Of a DNA stretch of 64,000 nt, positions 1 through 11,108 are shown piece after piece (position 1 is the first letter of the stretch; each line of letters starts with the position of its first letter). The notes below the pieces were generated by a model. That model was not told the origin of the DNA, did no database searches, and saw nothing but the letters and a program-made list of their open reading frames with translations. A program made the position numbers and the translations under genes. Source of the DNA: Rhabdophis nuchalis (lineage: Eukaryota; Chordata; Lepidosauria; Squamata; Natricidae); contig CM077647.1 of NCBI GenBank assembly GCA_039707465.1, positions 178,016,663 through 178,080,662 on the forward strand. Direction: 5' to 3'.

Positions 1-340
1 TGCAAAGAAGCTCCTCGTCCAATTTTCATGCCACAAACACTCACAGGTTATTCAATACTTCGCCAAAATTCCAACCTGCCAAATTTTAGGGTATGGAAAA
101 AGAATAATAAAATACTCTAAAAACACATTAAAAGCCTTGAGATCCAATCAGGTTAGAAATATCCCCAACACTTCTGGAAAAAGAACTCGTAAACCTCCAA
201 TTGTTATTAAAAATTTCGTCTTGCAACTTCCTTCCCACCCCCACCCCCCCAAGATTTTTTGGCTCCAACGGAAATCTTTTTTGAAATCCGAAAACAACCG
301 ATTTTAATCATCCAGTATTGTAACACATTCATCCACTGCA
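1..340. other. No recognised feature
   Basis: AT-rich sequence without a convincing ORF, splice pattern or repeat that I can name. Confidence 0.4.
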
Positions 341-353
341 TTCATCATCATCA

Positions 354-390
<37 letters not shown>

Positions 391-391
391 G
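341..391. repeat. (ATC)n/(ATT)n microsatellite
   Basis: A run of ATC triplets passes into ATT triplets. The His/Tyr-rich reading frame over it is an artefact. Confidence 0.95.
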
Positions 392-610
392 AAGTATTTA
401 AATTACTGCCCTCAGTTCCTAGAAGTTACTTTACTACTGCATATCAAGCTTCCTTGTTTACTAGGCTCTGTTTGAGGAAATCACACATGCTTTCAAGGCC
501 AGATAAATCTCATACCACAAGCCTTTTGTAACAAGATTTCTGAAAAGCAAGCACACAGGGCTGACACCAATTTCATTCTCCTGCCCTAAGCCATTTCCAT
601 GCCTTTAGAC

Positions 611-839
611 CAGAGGTCGACAACCTTAAACACGCAAAGAGCCACAAGGGTCCTAACCAGAAACCCCCCCCCCCCGCCCTCCCCGTTCAATTCTGGAGCC
701 TACCAGAAGTCCGGTTCCTTCTAACGCAGCATCCTTTTAACTCTACCTGTCCTAACCGAAAGCCCTATCAATTGCGGAGCCGCAGCAGAGGGATGAAAGT
801 GCCACATGCGGCTCCAGAGCCATGGGTTGCTGACCCCTG
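611..839. mobile_element. Non-autonomous hAT element (MITE)
   Basis: The ends read CAGAGGTCGACAACC and, inverted, GGTTGCTGACCCCTG. The element is flanked by an exact 8-bp direct repeat CTTTAGAC (603-610 and 840-847). An 8-bp target duplication with CAGRGGTC ends is the hAT signature. There is no coding capacity, and the short length implies mobilisation in trans. Confidence 0.9.
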
Positions 840-1297
840 CTTTAGACTCTTATTCCATGTTAAGCTTACTGAAGAGTCCGCCTCATTATCCAACAGAAAA
901 ATAAGAATGACATCAATACAACTTCACTTGCTCTGCAAAGATGACAGCTGACCCCCGTTTCTTGGGCATAAGCACAGCCGAATCAGGGCAATTTTACCCT
1001 GTTCAGATCTCAAATTCTCTGGAGATAAGCGTCCATGGAGATTCTCAAGTCATCCAAACCATGGTTGTCTCAAAGGTGCTTTTTTCCAAAGGCAACTGGA
1101 CTATGGTTCCCCCCTCCCTCTTAATGTACAAGGAAGTTTTATCAGGAAGTAAGCTCTATTAAGCAAAACGTGCCCCCCTTGAGCAAACCTGCAACAGACG
1201 ACACCCACCCACCCGCAAGCAAAGACCCGGCCAAGGAACCGCTGTTTGATAAAGCAAGGCCATGCTGAACAAACCATTTCTCTGAAATGGTCTAGGG

Positions 1298-1382
1298 CAG
1301 GGGTCTGCAAAGTTGGCTCTTTTAAGATTGGCGGACTTTAACTCCCAGAATTCCCCAGCCAGCCAAGCTTTGCAGACCCCTG
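1298..1382. mobile_element. 85-bp hAT MITE
   Basis: The terminal inverted repeat is CAGGGGTCTGCAAAG, perfectly inverted at the right end. The flanking 8-bp direct repeat GTCTAGGG is at 1290-1297 and 1383-1390. This is one of the smallest complete hAT derivatives in the window. Confidence 0.93.
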
Positions 1383-1390
1383 GTCTAGGG

Positions 1391-1440
1391 CAATGGTGCT
1401 TAACCTGTGGTTCGCGGACCCCTGGGGGACCTTGATCTCA
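1391..1440. mobile_element. hAT-like left-end fragment
   Basis: The stretch CAATGGTGCTTAACCTGTGG resembles a hAT/Charlie left end. No matching right end was found, so it is probably truncated. Confidence 0.4.
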
Positions 1441-1595
1441 TCAGAGGGAGTGCAAAAACTCGAACAAACGTTACGATTTAAATCTATCTGTGGCCACAAA
1501 GTATTTAAAGGGGTTAAAGGAGTCAATCTCAGTGACTTTAGGTTGGGTGGACTTCAACTCCCAGAATTTTCCAGCCAGCATAGTGCATTTTTTTT

Positions 1596-1664
1596 CTTCT
1601 TTCTTTCTTTCTTTCTTTCTATCTATCTATCTATCTATCATCTATCTATCCATCCATCCATCCA
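1596..1664. repeat. (TTTC)n-(TATC)n-(CATC)n microsatellite
   Basis: A compound tetranucleotide repeat in which the motif changes stepwise from TTTC to TATC to CATC. Confidence 0.95.
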
Positions 1665-1869
1665 TGTTACATGTATAAGTATGTGTGTAGAGCACACACT
1701 CTCTCTCATATACAGTACTGTACAAAAGTATTAGGCGGGTGTGAAAAAATGCTGTAAACAAAGAATGCTTTCAACAAATGGAAGTGTTAAACATTTATTT
1801 TCATAAATGAACAAAATGCAGTGAATGAACAAAAGAGAAACCTAAATCCAATCAATATTTGGTGTGACC

Positions 1870-2760
1870 ACCTTTTGCCTTCAAAACAGCAGCAATTCTT
1901 CTAGGTACCCTTTGCACGCAGTTTTTGAAGGAACTCGGCTGGTAGGTTGTTCCAAACATCTTGGAGAACTAACCACAGATCTTCTGGGGATGTAGGCTTT
2001 CTCACAGCCTTCTATCTCTTCATGTAATCCCAGACACACCAGATGATGTTGAGATCAGGGCTCTTTGGGGGGGGGGCATGCCATCACTTCCAGTATTTCT
2101 GTACTGGGTCCGTTTGGAGAAGGGCGGGGTATAAATTCAATAAATAAATAAGATAGTTCTTAATGACTTTGGCTGTGTGTGTTTGGGGGTGTTGTCCTGC
2201 TGCAGGATAAATTTGGGGCCAATCGTACGCCTCCCTGGTAGTATGGCACGATGGGTAAGTATCTGCCTGTATTTCTCAGCATTGAGAACCCCATTAATCC
2301 TGACCAAATCTCCAACTCCATTGGCAGAAATGCAGCCCCTCCACCATGCTTCGCTGTTGCCTGCAGACACTCGTTATTGTACCGCTCTCCAGCCCTTTGA
2401 CGAAGAAGCTGCCTTCTGCTACGGCCAAATATTTCAAATTTCGACTCATCAGTCCAGAGCACTTGCTGCCATTGTTCTGCACCCCAGTTCTTATGTTTTT
2501 CGTGGCTTTTTGGCTGCAACTCTTCCATGAAGACCACTTCTGGCCCGACTTCTCCGGACAGTAGATGGGTGTACCTAGGTCCCCTTGGTTTCTGCCAGTT
2601 CTGAGCTGATGGCACTGCTGGACCTCTTCCGATTTCAATATGCTTGATGCATCTTTCATCCCGCTGCGCTAGGTTTCCTTGGCCGACCACTGCGCCTACG
2701 ATCCTCAACGTTGCCCGTTTCTTTGTGCTTCTTCAAAAGAGCTTGAACAGCACATCTTGA
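1870..2760 (-). pseudogene. Broken Tc1 transposase
   Basis: This is a DDE-type cut-and-paste transposase remnant. One frame carries LWTDESKF near 2440-2465, holding the first catalytic Asp. It then shifts near 2340 to another frame with KFILQQDNTPKHT near 2185-2220, holding the second Asp. The C-terminal part (VWDYMKR... LWLVLQDVWNNLP) follows after a LINE-tail insertion at about 2101-2152 and contains stops. The N-terminal helix-turn-helix region is degenerate. It is non-functional. Confidence 0.88.
2101..2152 (+). mobile_element. L2 LINE 3' tail inside the Tc1
   Basis: The sequence TTTGGAGAAGGGCGGGGTAT followed by an AATA-type tail is the extreme 3' end shared by the L2 copies elsewhere in the window. 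It interrupts the transposase reading frame. Confidence 0.75.
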
Positions 2761-3277
2761 AACCCCAGTTTGCTTTGAAATCTTTGTCTGGGAGAGACCT
2801 TGCTGTTGCATCGTGACTACCTTGTGTCTTGTTGCTGTGACATGAAACGGTCTTTCACAACCTCACCTTGGTAGCAGAGTTTGGTTGTTCCTCACCCAGT
2901 TTTAAGCCTCCTACACAGCTGTTTGTTTCAGTTCATGACTGGGTTTCAACCTAGTGTGACATTGATGATCATTAGCACCTGTGTGGTATAATTGGTTGAT
3001 CATACACCTGACTATAATCCTACAAAATCCCCAACTTTGTGCAAGTTGTACCTATGAGAATGGATGCTGGTTTGAAAGCAAAACAGACAAATATTGATTT
3101 GATTTAGATTTTTCTTTTCTTCACTGACTTTGCATTTTAAAAATGGACAAAAATAAACAATCATTATTTTTATTTCTGAAAGCAGCCTTTATTTACAGCA
3201 TTTTTTCACACCTGCCTAAAACTTTTGCACAGTACTGTATGTGTATTATACACACACATGTATCCAGCATATTAGTT

Positions 3278-3623
3278 CACACACTTCCCCCACCCAATGC
3301 CATCACTCTGCTTAACAACTAATTCCCACAACACTGTCAATAATTTACTAAGACTGTATTACTATTTTTCTTCTCTACCTTCCTAGTATCTATTTCTCTC
3401 CATTTATGACTATAACCACGTTGCTTGTATCTTTCAATTTATATTTTTATTGTTTCCTAGTGCGACTTGATAGTTTCTTAGTAACCTTGACTATCACTAA
3501 GTGCTGTATCTTTTTATTCTTGATGAAAGTATTTTTATTCTCATGTAAACTGAGAGCTTATGCACCAGACAAATTCCTTGTGTGTCCAATCACACTTGGC
3601 CAATAAAGAATTGGATCTATCTA

Positions 3624-3626
<3 letters not shown>
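3278..3626 (+). mobile_element. Squamate LINE 3' end, family not named
   Basis: This non-coding 3'-UTR-like segment ends CACACTTGGCCAATAAAGAA. The same sequence recurs in two pieces at 18174-18240 and 18593-18665. The AATAAA before a simple-repeat tail suggests a retrotransposed 3' end. I cannot assign the LINE family confidently. Confidence 0.55.
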
Positions 3627-3656
<30 letters not shown>

Positions 3657-3657
3657 A
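3627..3657. repeat. (TCTG)n microsatellite
   Basis: A tetranucleotide repeat directly after the LINE-like tail, probably grown from that tail. Confidence 0.9.
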
Positions 3658-3705
3658 TCCAGCATATTTGTCCACCCATCCTAAAGATGCCGAGGTTGAG
3701 AAACA

Positions 3706-3785
3706 CTGGTTTAGGGTCTCCTGTTTGAGCAGGGGGTTGGACTAGAAGACCTCCAAGGCCCCTTCCAATGCTGTCATTCTGAATT
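3706..3785 (+). mobile_element. CR1-type 3' tail
   Basis: It contains GGGGTTGGACTAGAAGACCT and then CCTTCCAATGCTGTCATTCT. This is the CR1 3' end that recurs throughout the window, here without upstream coding sequence. It could equally be the tail of a CR1-mobilised SINE. Confidence 0.75.
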
Positions 3786-4054
3786 TTCCTCCCATTTTAA
3801 CGTCTCTCCCTCCAGCGGATTGCTATCCCATTTTCTACCCTCCCAGCTTCAAAGGGGTCGTGGCTTCTTCCTTATCCCATTGTTTCTCAACCATCTCCAC
3901 CCCCCCTTGAAGGCAGGTGGACTTCCAACTCCCAGAATCCCCCAGCCATCTACACAGGTTGGAAGGAATTCTGGGAGTCGAAGTCCGCCCGTCTTAAAGG
4001 GGGTCCCCAAAAAGGTTGGGAAATGCAGCCGTGGGCGATGCCCCCTCCCCTCCA

Positions 4055-4195
4055 AGCTTGAATAGGTGGCTCCAGTGGCCAAGCTTGTCCATCAGAAAGG
4101 TCGGCAGTTCGAATCCCTAGTATCTGTCTCCTGCGTGACCAGGGGATTGGACTAGATGACCTCCAAGGTCCCTTCCAACTCTGTTACCGTTACCT
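4055..4195 (+). mobile_element. tRNA-derived SINE with a CR1-like tail
   Basis: A tRNA-like head (GGTGGCTCCAGTGGCCAAGC, then GCAGTTCGAATCCCTAGTAT containing a B-box) is joined directly to the CR1 3' end (GGATTGGACTAGATGACCTC). A shared 3' tail indicates mobilisation by CR1 machinery. The tRNA head matches the SINE on the opposite strand at 34875-35225. Confidence 0.8.
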
Positions 4196-4572
4196 ACCTG
4201 GCCTTCCTCACTCCCGCAGTTTGTCCTGGCTTCCTCTCTCTCTCCCTTCGAGGCCTGCCTGGCCCCCAACTCAAGGCAACGGACCACCAAGCACACCTGT
4301 GGGTAGGAAAAGCAGCGCCACATGGGTCAGGGAACCCTCCGCGCCATGTTGCCCGTCCACCTCTCGTCACCTACCTGGCCCCACCACCACCTCCAGTTAG
4401 GCCCCTCCCTTCGCCCCCCCAAAAACCCCACTTCCGGGAAGAAAGGCAAAGGCCGGAAAAGGACCCCCAGACGGCCAGGCCACGCCCCTCGGCCCGAAGC
4501 CACGCCCCTTTCGCCCGCTGCGCCTCTCCCCCCTTTCGGAGTCCTCGTGGGGATTCTAAGCCCCCTCCCGTG

Positions 4573-4600
4573 TGACGTCACCGCCCGCGGCGTGACGTCA
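4573..4600. promoter_or_regulatory. Two CRE palindromes (ATF/CREB sites)
   Basis: TGACGTCA occurs at 4573-4580 and again at 4593-4600, inside a repeated GTGACGTCACCGCC. The 20-bp start-to-start distance is close to two helical turns, placing both sites on one DNA face. Confidence 0.8.
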
Positions 4601-4804
4601 CCGCCGCTACCCGTTCGGCGCTTTGGCCGCCTCAGGCCTGGTTGTTTTGGTTTCCTTTTTCGTCCTCTCAGTCACTCACCCGCCTCCCCCTCCCCTTTGG
4701 CCGCTAGACACCCCCCGGCGGGGTGTTGTTGTTTTTCCAGGTCCGAAGCGCTTCGGCTCCCTTCCTCAGACGCGGACGCGGCGAGCAGGAGCAGCGGCGA
4801 TTCT

Positions 4805-4813
4805 AAGATGGCG
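4805..4813 (+). promoter_or_regulatory. YY1-type element overlapping an ATG
   Basis: AAGATGGCG matches the YY1 core that often lies just downstream of the start site in housekeeping promoters. Here it also forms an ATG in good Kozak context. Confidence 0.55.
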
Positions 4814-4932
4814 TCGGACGCTGCTTCCCTCCAGGAACGTACCCCTCCCTTCTCCTTCGGCTCGCGAAAGGGGGGGCGGCCGGCGCAGCACGCCTGCGCG
4901 GGAGCGTCGGCGTCGCGGATTGGCTGGGAAGG
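4808..4932 (+). CDS. Speculative first coding exon, unrecognised
   Basis: From the ATG at 4808 an open frame starting MASDAASLQERTPPF runs for 41 codons plus two bases to a plausible donor (GAAGG/GTGAGG at 4933). I do not recognise the peptide. The frame was already open upstream to 4322, as expected by chance in CG-rich DNA, and no second exon is visible. It may equally be untranslated leader or pure chance, so treat it as a hypothesis. Confidence 0.15.
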
Positions 4933-5370
4933 GTGAGGGATGCGAGGTGGAGCGTGTCAAAAGAAAGGGGGTGGGTCCCGATGGGGAAAAAGCCGCGCGG
5001 CGATTGGGTTTTTTTCGCGCGGGGGAGGCCTTCTTTGCTGACGGTCCCTCTGATTCGCTAAGGGGCTCAGAAAGGCGTATTGAGGTCGATTTTTTTCCCT
5101 CCCCTTTCTTTTCCTCGCACGCAAGGGAACCAATGGTTGTGAAGCCAGGGGCGGGGTTTCGTAGTAGCCAATTGGGAAAAAAAAAATAAGCCGTCGGGGC
5201 TGCTGATTGGCTGGATGAGCGGATAAACGCCAAAGTGTATTCAGTACAGCAAATATCATTGGTCTATATCGGGAAGCGGGGCGACGGGAATGAAGCGAAA
5301 GCGTCCTCCCCTCTGAGGCTTGCCCTGATTGGATAAAGCCCTTCGCGTTACAAGCAAAGCCCTGATTGGT
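4915..5370. promoter_or_regulatory. Cluster of CCAAT (NF-Y type) boxes
   Basis: ATTGG or CCAAT occurs near 4919, 5003, 5131, 5168 (both orientations, CCAATTGG), 5206, 5258, 5329 and 5363. Such density is characteristic of NF-Y-dependent promoters; binding itself is inferred. Confidence 0.6.
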
Positions 5371-5599
5371 GTTTTAGTCGCCGAGTCCGTAGGCGAAGCC
5401 ACTTTCAGGGCAGGTCAGAGGCCGCGAAGCTCCTGGACCAAAGGGGGGAAAGGGGAGGAGCCACGCAGTTGCCACGGCAACAGCGGCCTAGTCTCTGTGC
5501 TGAGACCTGAGGCGTTGCTCACCTCGCCCAGTTTCCCAGCAAAGAGCCAAAATAGGCGGCCTTTGTTCCGCCACTGGAGGGTTTGCGTAGGCTACGACT

Positions 5600-6018
5600 T
5601 ATTAAGCCTGGGAGCTGAGCCCAATTCCTGAGGCAACCCGTTATTTGGCGAAAGAAAGGCCAACAGGGCCGCCTCAGCTAATAATCCTGGTTGAAAATTA
5701 GGAGCCGTAGCCAGCCCACCCGTCAGACGGCTTTTAGGGGTGATGAAAGTAAAAACAGCCCCTTGTTTGTGCCCAGTTCAAGGACCTCTTTCAACGAGGC
5801 TTAATTTCACATTTTAACAGCCTTGGCAGCTTCCATTGTGCACCTTCTGGAACACTCTTCGAGGGAAGCCCACTGTAGTAGTCAAGCTCTGAGGCAACTC
5901 CTGAAAGGACTCCAGATTGGAATTAGGAAAGTTTGTTAAAAGCCTCTAGAGATTCTCAGTCATGCTTTTTGGGGGGGGGGGGGAAGCAACTTGACTCCCC
6001 CTCTCCCCCCCCCCCCCC
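5600..6018. other. No recognised feature
   Basis: Sequence downstream of the CpG island. Apart from G and C homopolymers at about 5971-5982 and 6007-6019, nothing is identifiable. Confidence 0.4.
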
Positions 6019-6062
6019 CGGTCTTCGAAGACATTTCGCTGCTTCTCCCAAGAAGCTTCTTC
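6019..6062 (-). repeat. GAAGAAGCTTCTT-type repeat end
   Basis: The minus strand reads GCTGAAGAAGCTTCTTGGGA followed by a GCGAAATGTCTTC motif. The same unit occurs at 11165-11212, 13719-13757 and, on the minus strand, 36403-36455. It resembles 3' segments of Penelope-like elements; the family assignment is inference. Confidence 0.5.
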
Positions 6063-7130
6063 AGCTCTGATGGCCAAATATGGCCTTTCTAGGCTCATGC
6101 CTGGGTGTGGCGCATATTTTCCAATGAAACAAACCGAGACGGGAAGATCCTTTTATTACAATTGATCAGGAATATTCAGACAAAAGGGATTCCTCGTTCA
6201 AAGAGGGAACCCCGATCTTTAGCTAACATCCCCTTTTGTAGTTAACATAACGTAAGGTTTTGAAAATACATTGAGACCCTTAGAAAACGTTCAAGTCACA
6301 ATGAGCCAAACAAGAGACTTAAACGGAGTCTTGAATAACAGAGAAAACAGACTTTATTCTTTGATCAAAGTTAAAGTTCTGGGTAAGAAATCCCAAGTAC
6401 AAGGGACATGGTGGGAAAGATCTACAAAAACTCAAGGATGCAGGGTCCTTTCTTATACACGAAAAGATGTTTGATCTTCAAAAGGATCTTTGTTCTTCGA
6501 ATTCTAATTACTCCAGCTATTCTAAATCACTCTAATCAACATTGTAAACTTCAAGTCAAACCTTAAGTCATGTAACCTAACATTGTAAAACTTGGATCAT
6601 ATATCTTAACTCAGATTTGCATCCTTCCTGGCTCAAAAGGTTTATTATCTTTTCCCTTCTCTGTTTGCTTAATTGCCCATTTAGCAGCACAAACTAATTT
6701 GAGAGCATCTTCTCTTTTCCTGAAGGAAGCAGAGGTGGCATATGAAGATTTCAGATCTTATCACAGGATTTGACATTTGCCAGATATCTTACAGACCCCA
6801 ATTACAGGACCCCAGGAAATCAGCCCCAGGACACAAAGGAATCCACAGCATGCAAGCATATATACATTACAAATACAAGGCATAATATATGTGTGTGTTA
6901 CAGAAAGCAAATGTTTCTATTATTCAACAAGTTTGTATCATTATTACCATAACTCTACAATAACAAAGAAAGCTGAAAGAGGAAAGTTGATTGGACAGGA
7001 TAACAGCATACGTGTTTATTAAAATGAGGTCTGAAAGGGAATAAATTCTAAGGAGAAAAAGGTTGTTTAGGGGTTCACAAGAGATAAGCCAGACCCCAAA
7101 TTGTACTAACAAACTTTTGTTATCTGGAGC
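6063..7130. other. Unclassified intergenic sequence
   Basis: AT-rich sequence without credible ORFs or splice structure. A TCCTTTTATTAC stretch near 6150 could be an inverted poly(A) signal of an old LTR, but no ends could be defined. Confidence 0.35.
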
Positions 7131-7436
7131 TAGGTTAGTTTAGTTTTATTTGATTTGTATACCACCCTTCTCCCTTTCGGGACTCAGGGCGGTGTACAAC
7201 AGCCACAGTAAAATCGGTGATACAAAATCTAAAAGAATATATTAAAAAATATTAAATAAATTTGGCCTACATATTTAAAATCCCATGCTAAAATTACTTT
7301 AAAATCCCTTAGTCTCCAACTTGTTTATCAGTTTAGGAATGTTAAAAGCTAATAAATCTGGAACATCACTTTAAAAGAAAGAATATAAATCAGATTAAAA
7401 TACAAACTAACTATGTTGGTTAACAAATAACAAAAG
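7131..7436 (-). mobile_element. L2 LINE 3' end
   Basis: On the minus strand this is the non-coding L2 3' end, with the GGGCGG motif of the tail at about 7190 (plus strand CGGGACTCAGGGCGGTGTAC). It lacks coding sequence. Confidence 0.75.
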
Positions 7437-7703
7437 CCCATGTTATGCCTAGAAAGAAGATGGAGGTATACCCGATCTGAATTTGACCGGACACAGGTAA
7501 GAGCCCATTTACGGACTTACATTGTGGCGCTGAGAGTGGCCAAACGCCATCATTGTGCTACTCTCATAGCATCCGCAGAAAACCGCCCTGCCGCCCTGTT
7601 TAGGGTGACCCGCTCCCTACTTCAACAGGGTGCGGGAAGCCCCGCTACAGGGTAGAGCAGAGGAATTTGTGATTTTTCTGCAGGAGAAAACCGCTCAGAT
7701 ACA

Positions 7704-9300
7704 GAACGAGTTATTTATTTATTTATTTATTTATTTTTAATTTATACCCCGCCCTTCTCCAAACGGACCCAGGGCGGCGCACAGGGATGTTAAAACACAT
7801 ATAAAACATATAAAATTTTAAAAAACTTATTCTAATAGACCCTGCGCTAAAAACCGAATTTAAAAAACCCAAATTTAAAACTATCTAAGAGTCAGTAATG
7901 GGGGTTATGCTAGGCCGGCTAGATGGAATAGGTGTGTCTTCAGACACTTGCGGAAGAGGCGGAGGTCAGAGATGGTGCGGAGTTCAGGGGGTAGGTCGTT
8001 CCAAAGGGCAGGGCCCGCCACAGAGAAGGCTCTTCCCCTGGGTGTCGCCAGTCGGCATTGTCCAGCCGACGGCACCCTGAGGAGGCCCTCTCTGTGGGAG
8101 CGTATCGGTCTGAGGGATGTATGGGGCAGGAGGCGGTCTCGCATATAACTAGGCCCCGAGCCATGGAGCGCTTTAAAGATGGTCGTTAAAACCTTGAAGC
8201 GCACCCGAAAGACCACAGGGAGCCAGTGCAGCTCGCGCAGGATAGGTGTTATGTGGGAGTGTCTAGGCGCTCCCGTAATCACCCGCGCGGCTGCGTTCTG
8301 GACTAGCTGCAGCTTTCGGGTGCACCTCAAGGGGAGCCCCATGTAGAGAGCATTACAGTAGTCAAGTCGAGAGGTGACGAGTGCTTGAGTGACTGTGCGT
8401 AAGGCACCCCGGTCCAGTAAGGGACGCAATTGGCGCATCAGGCGTACCTGATGGAATGCCCCCCTGGCCACGGCTGCCACATGATCTTCCATAGACAGCC
8501 GGGAATCCAGGAGGACACCCAAATTGCGCGCCCTCTCCACGGGGGCCGGTGTTTCGCCCCCAATGGCCAGAGTTGGAATAATCTGGCTGAACCGGGGCAC
8601 CGGAAGCCACAGCCACTCAGTCTTGGATGGGTTGAGCCTGAGTTTGTTACCACCCATCCAGATCCGTACGGCCTCCAAACACCGGGACATAACCTCGGCG
8701 GCATCGTTGGGGTGGTCTGGGGTGGATATGTACAACTGAGTATCATCAGCGTACAGATGGTATCCCACCCCAAAACCACGGATGATCTCACCCAGCGGCT
8801 TCATATATGTGTTGAACAGTAAGGGCGAGAGGACCGACCCCTGAGGAACCCCACATATGAGGGACCTCGAGGCCGACCTCTGCCCCCCTGCCAACACATA
8901 TTGCGACCGACCAGAGAGGTAGGATGAGAACCACCGCAGAACGGTGCCTCCCAACCCCAACCTCCCCAGTCGGTGCAATAGGATACCATGGTCGATGGTA
9001 TCAAAAGCCGCTGAGAGGTCTCATAGGACTAGGATAGAGGAATATCCTCTATCCCGCGCCCTCCAGAGATCATCAACCAACGCGACCAATGCCGTCTCGG
9101 TGCTGTGCCCGGGTCGGAAGCCGGACTGGCGCGGGTCTAGATAATCAACTTCCTCCAAGTGTCGCGGAAACTGTTGGGCCACCACACTCTCAACAACCTT
9201 CACTAAAAAGTGGAGGTTGGTGACGGGACGATAGTTCTCTAATAATGCTGGATCCAGGGACGGCTTCTTGAGGAGGGGCCTCACCACCGCCTCTTTCAGG
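7704..9300 (-). mobile_element. Antisense L2 LINE nested in an L2
   Basis: A 5'-truncated L2 copy in the opposite orientation to its host, with its 3' tail (ATTT repeats) at 7704-7735 and its 5' end at about 9300. It overlaps the reverse-transcriptase region also present in the host copy, so the two form inverted arms of about 1.5 kb. Confidence 0.85.
7905..9298 (-). pseudogene. L2 reverse transcriptase, one stop
   Basis: The frame reads from KEAVVRPLLKKPSLDP at about 9290 to the C-terminal HLFHLAGLA at 7905. It includes DPRQSGFRPGHSTETAL, the [17 protein letters not shown] motif and the YADDTQLY catalytic motif. One TGA (near 9029) breaks the frame, in a codon that is TTA Leu in the sister copy. 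The endonuclease domain is absent through 5' truncation. It is dead by truncation, but decay is slight and the insertion looks recent. Confidence 0.85.
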
Positions 9301-10926
9301 ACGGCCCCCATTGATGGCCCAGTGGGATGCCACGAGGCAGATCTTGTTTGGGAGGAGTTTGACTCCGTTACTTCCGAAGATATGGACAGGTTACGTGGGC
9401 GACTGCGAGCCACCACATGTTTATTGGACCCGTGTCCCTCCTGGCTTGTACTGGCATCCTGGGAGGTGACACGAGGCTGGCTCCAAGAGGTTGTCAACGC
9501 ATCCTTAAGTGAGGGTTCCTTGCCTGCTTCCCTAAAAGAAGCGATGGTGAGGCCCCTCCTTAAGAAGCCCTCTTTGGATCCAGCTCTTTTAAACAACTAC
9601 CGTCCAGTCTCCAACCTTCCCTTTCTGGCGAAGGTTGTCGAGAGTGTGGTGGCACAACAGTTTCCCCGTCACCTGGAGGAAGTTGATTATCTAGATCCGC
9701 GCCAGTCCGGCTTTCGGCCCGGGCACAGCACCGAGACGGCATTGGTCGCGTTGGTTGATGATTTCTGGAGGGCCAGAGATGGGGGTTGTTCCTCCATCCT
9801 GGTCCTATTAGACCTCTCGGCGGCTTTCGATACCATCGACCATGGTATCCTATTGCATCGGCTGGGGGGGTTGGGGGTGAGAGGCACCGTTTTACGGTGG
9901 TTCTCCTCCTACCTCTCTGGCCGATCGCAATTTGTGTTGGCAGGGGGGCAGAGGTCGACCTCGAGACCCCTCACATGTGGGGTGCCTCAGGGGTCGGTCC
10001 TCTCGCCCCTCCTGTTTAACACATATATGAAGCCGCTGGGTGAGATCATCCGTGGTTTTGGGGTAGAGTACCATCTATATGCTGACGACACCCAGCTGTA
10101 TATTTCTACCCCAAACCACCCCAACGATGCCGTAGCGGTGATGTGCCAGTGCCTGGATGCCGTGCGGGTCTGGATGGGAAGTAACGGACTCAGGCTCAAC
10201 CCGACCAAGACCGAGTGGCTGTGGTTTCCGGCTGCCCGATTCAACCAGCTCACTCCATCGCTGGCCATAGGGGACGAATATCTTGCCCCTGTGGATGGGG
10301 TGCGCAATTTGGGTGTCCTCCTGGATGCCCGGCTGTCCATGGAAGATCAAGTGACAGCCGTGGCCAGGAGGGCGTTTTACCAGGTCCGCCTGGTTCGCCA
10401 ATTGCGCCCCCTATTGGATCGGGACGCCCTTTGCACAGTCACTCACGCGCTCGTGACATCCCGACTGGACTATTGTAACTCTCTCTACATGGGGCTTCCC
10501 TTGAGGTGCACCCGGAGACTTCAGCTAGTCCAGAACGCAGCCGCGCGAGCAATTATGGGAACCGTCAGGTCTACCCATGTAACACCGCTCTTGCGCGAGC
10601 TGCACTGGCTACCTGTCGTCTTCCGGGTGCGCTTCAAGGTGTTAATTATCATCTTTAAAGCGCTCCATGGCTCGGGACCTAGCTATCTGCGGGACCGGAT
10701 CCTGCCTCATACATCCTCACGGCCGATTCGCTCCCACAGAGAGGGACTTCTCCGGGTGCCGTCCACTAGACTTTGTCAGCGGGCGATGCCCAGGGGAAGG
10801 GCTCTCTCTGTGGCGGGCCCAGCCCTCTGGAACGACCTTCCCCCCGATATTAGGACGACCACGGACCTCCGCTCCTTCCGTCTTAAATTAAAAACTCATC
10901 TTTTCTGTCTGGCCGGCCTGGGATAG
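9300..10926 (+). pseudogene. L2 ORF2 reverse transcriptase, 5'-truncated open frame
   Basis: An uninterrupted frame (usable ATG at 9268, inside the neighbouring antisense copy) runs through the L2 linker (TTCLLDPCPSWL) and the reverse-transcriptase motifs: [46 protein letters not shown] and YADDTQLY (catalytic Asp pair). It then enters the C-terminal region ([23 protein letters not shown]) and stops after LAGLG. The enzyme copies LINE RNA into DNA at nicked target sites. The upstream ORF2 part is displaced by the 7704-9300 insertion, so no full ORF2 exists. L2 rather than CR1 is chosen because of the [11 protein letters not shown] and [13 protein letters not shown] motifs. Confidence 0.85.
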
Positions 10927-11107
10927 TCTCTCTGTCTCTGGGGTTTTATTGGGTAGTTTTTAGTATAGTTTAGTTTTAATGGGGAATTTTAGCGCAGGTT
11001 AGGTTTAATTTGTTTTTAAGAAATGTCTGTATATTTTTATTGTTTTTATTCTACCTGTGCACCGCCCCGAGTCCCTATGGGGAGAGGGAGCGGTTATACA
11101 AATATTA

Positions 11108-11108
11108 A

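Larger units (their letters stand above)
1713..3237 (-). mobile_element. Tc1-like transposon
   Basis: The left inverted repeat starts CAGTACTGTACAAAAGTATT and the right end, inverted, starts CAGTACTGTGCAAAAGTTTT. Both are flanked by TA (1711-1712 and 3238-3239), the Tc1/mariner target. At about 1.5 kb the length is typical of a full-size Tc1. The transposase lies on the minus strand and is broken, and a short LINE tail sits inside it. Confidence 0.92.
4300..5600. promoter_or_regulatory. CpG-island promoter of an unidentified gene
   Basis: The region is strongly CG-rich and CpG-dense, unlike everything around it. It holds two CRE palindromes (4573-4580, 4593-4600), a YY1-type AAGATGGCG (4805-4813) and a row of CCAAT/ATTGG boxes from about 4920 to 5370. 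No exon of a rightward gene can be found between here and the PRMT5 3' end at 23.8 kb. I therefore infer that the promoter fires leftward out of the window, or is bidirectional. In mammals RBM23 lies next to PRMT5 in the same orientation, so RBM23 is a candidate by synteny only; no RBM23 coding sequence is seen here. Confidence 0.75.
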
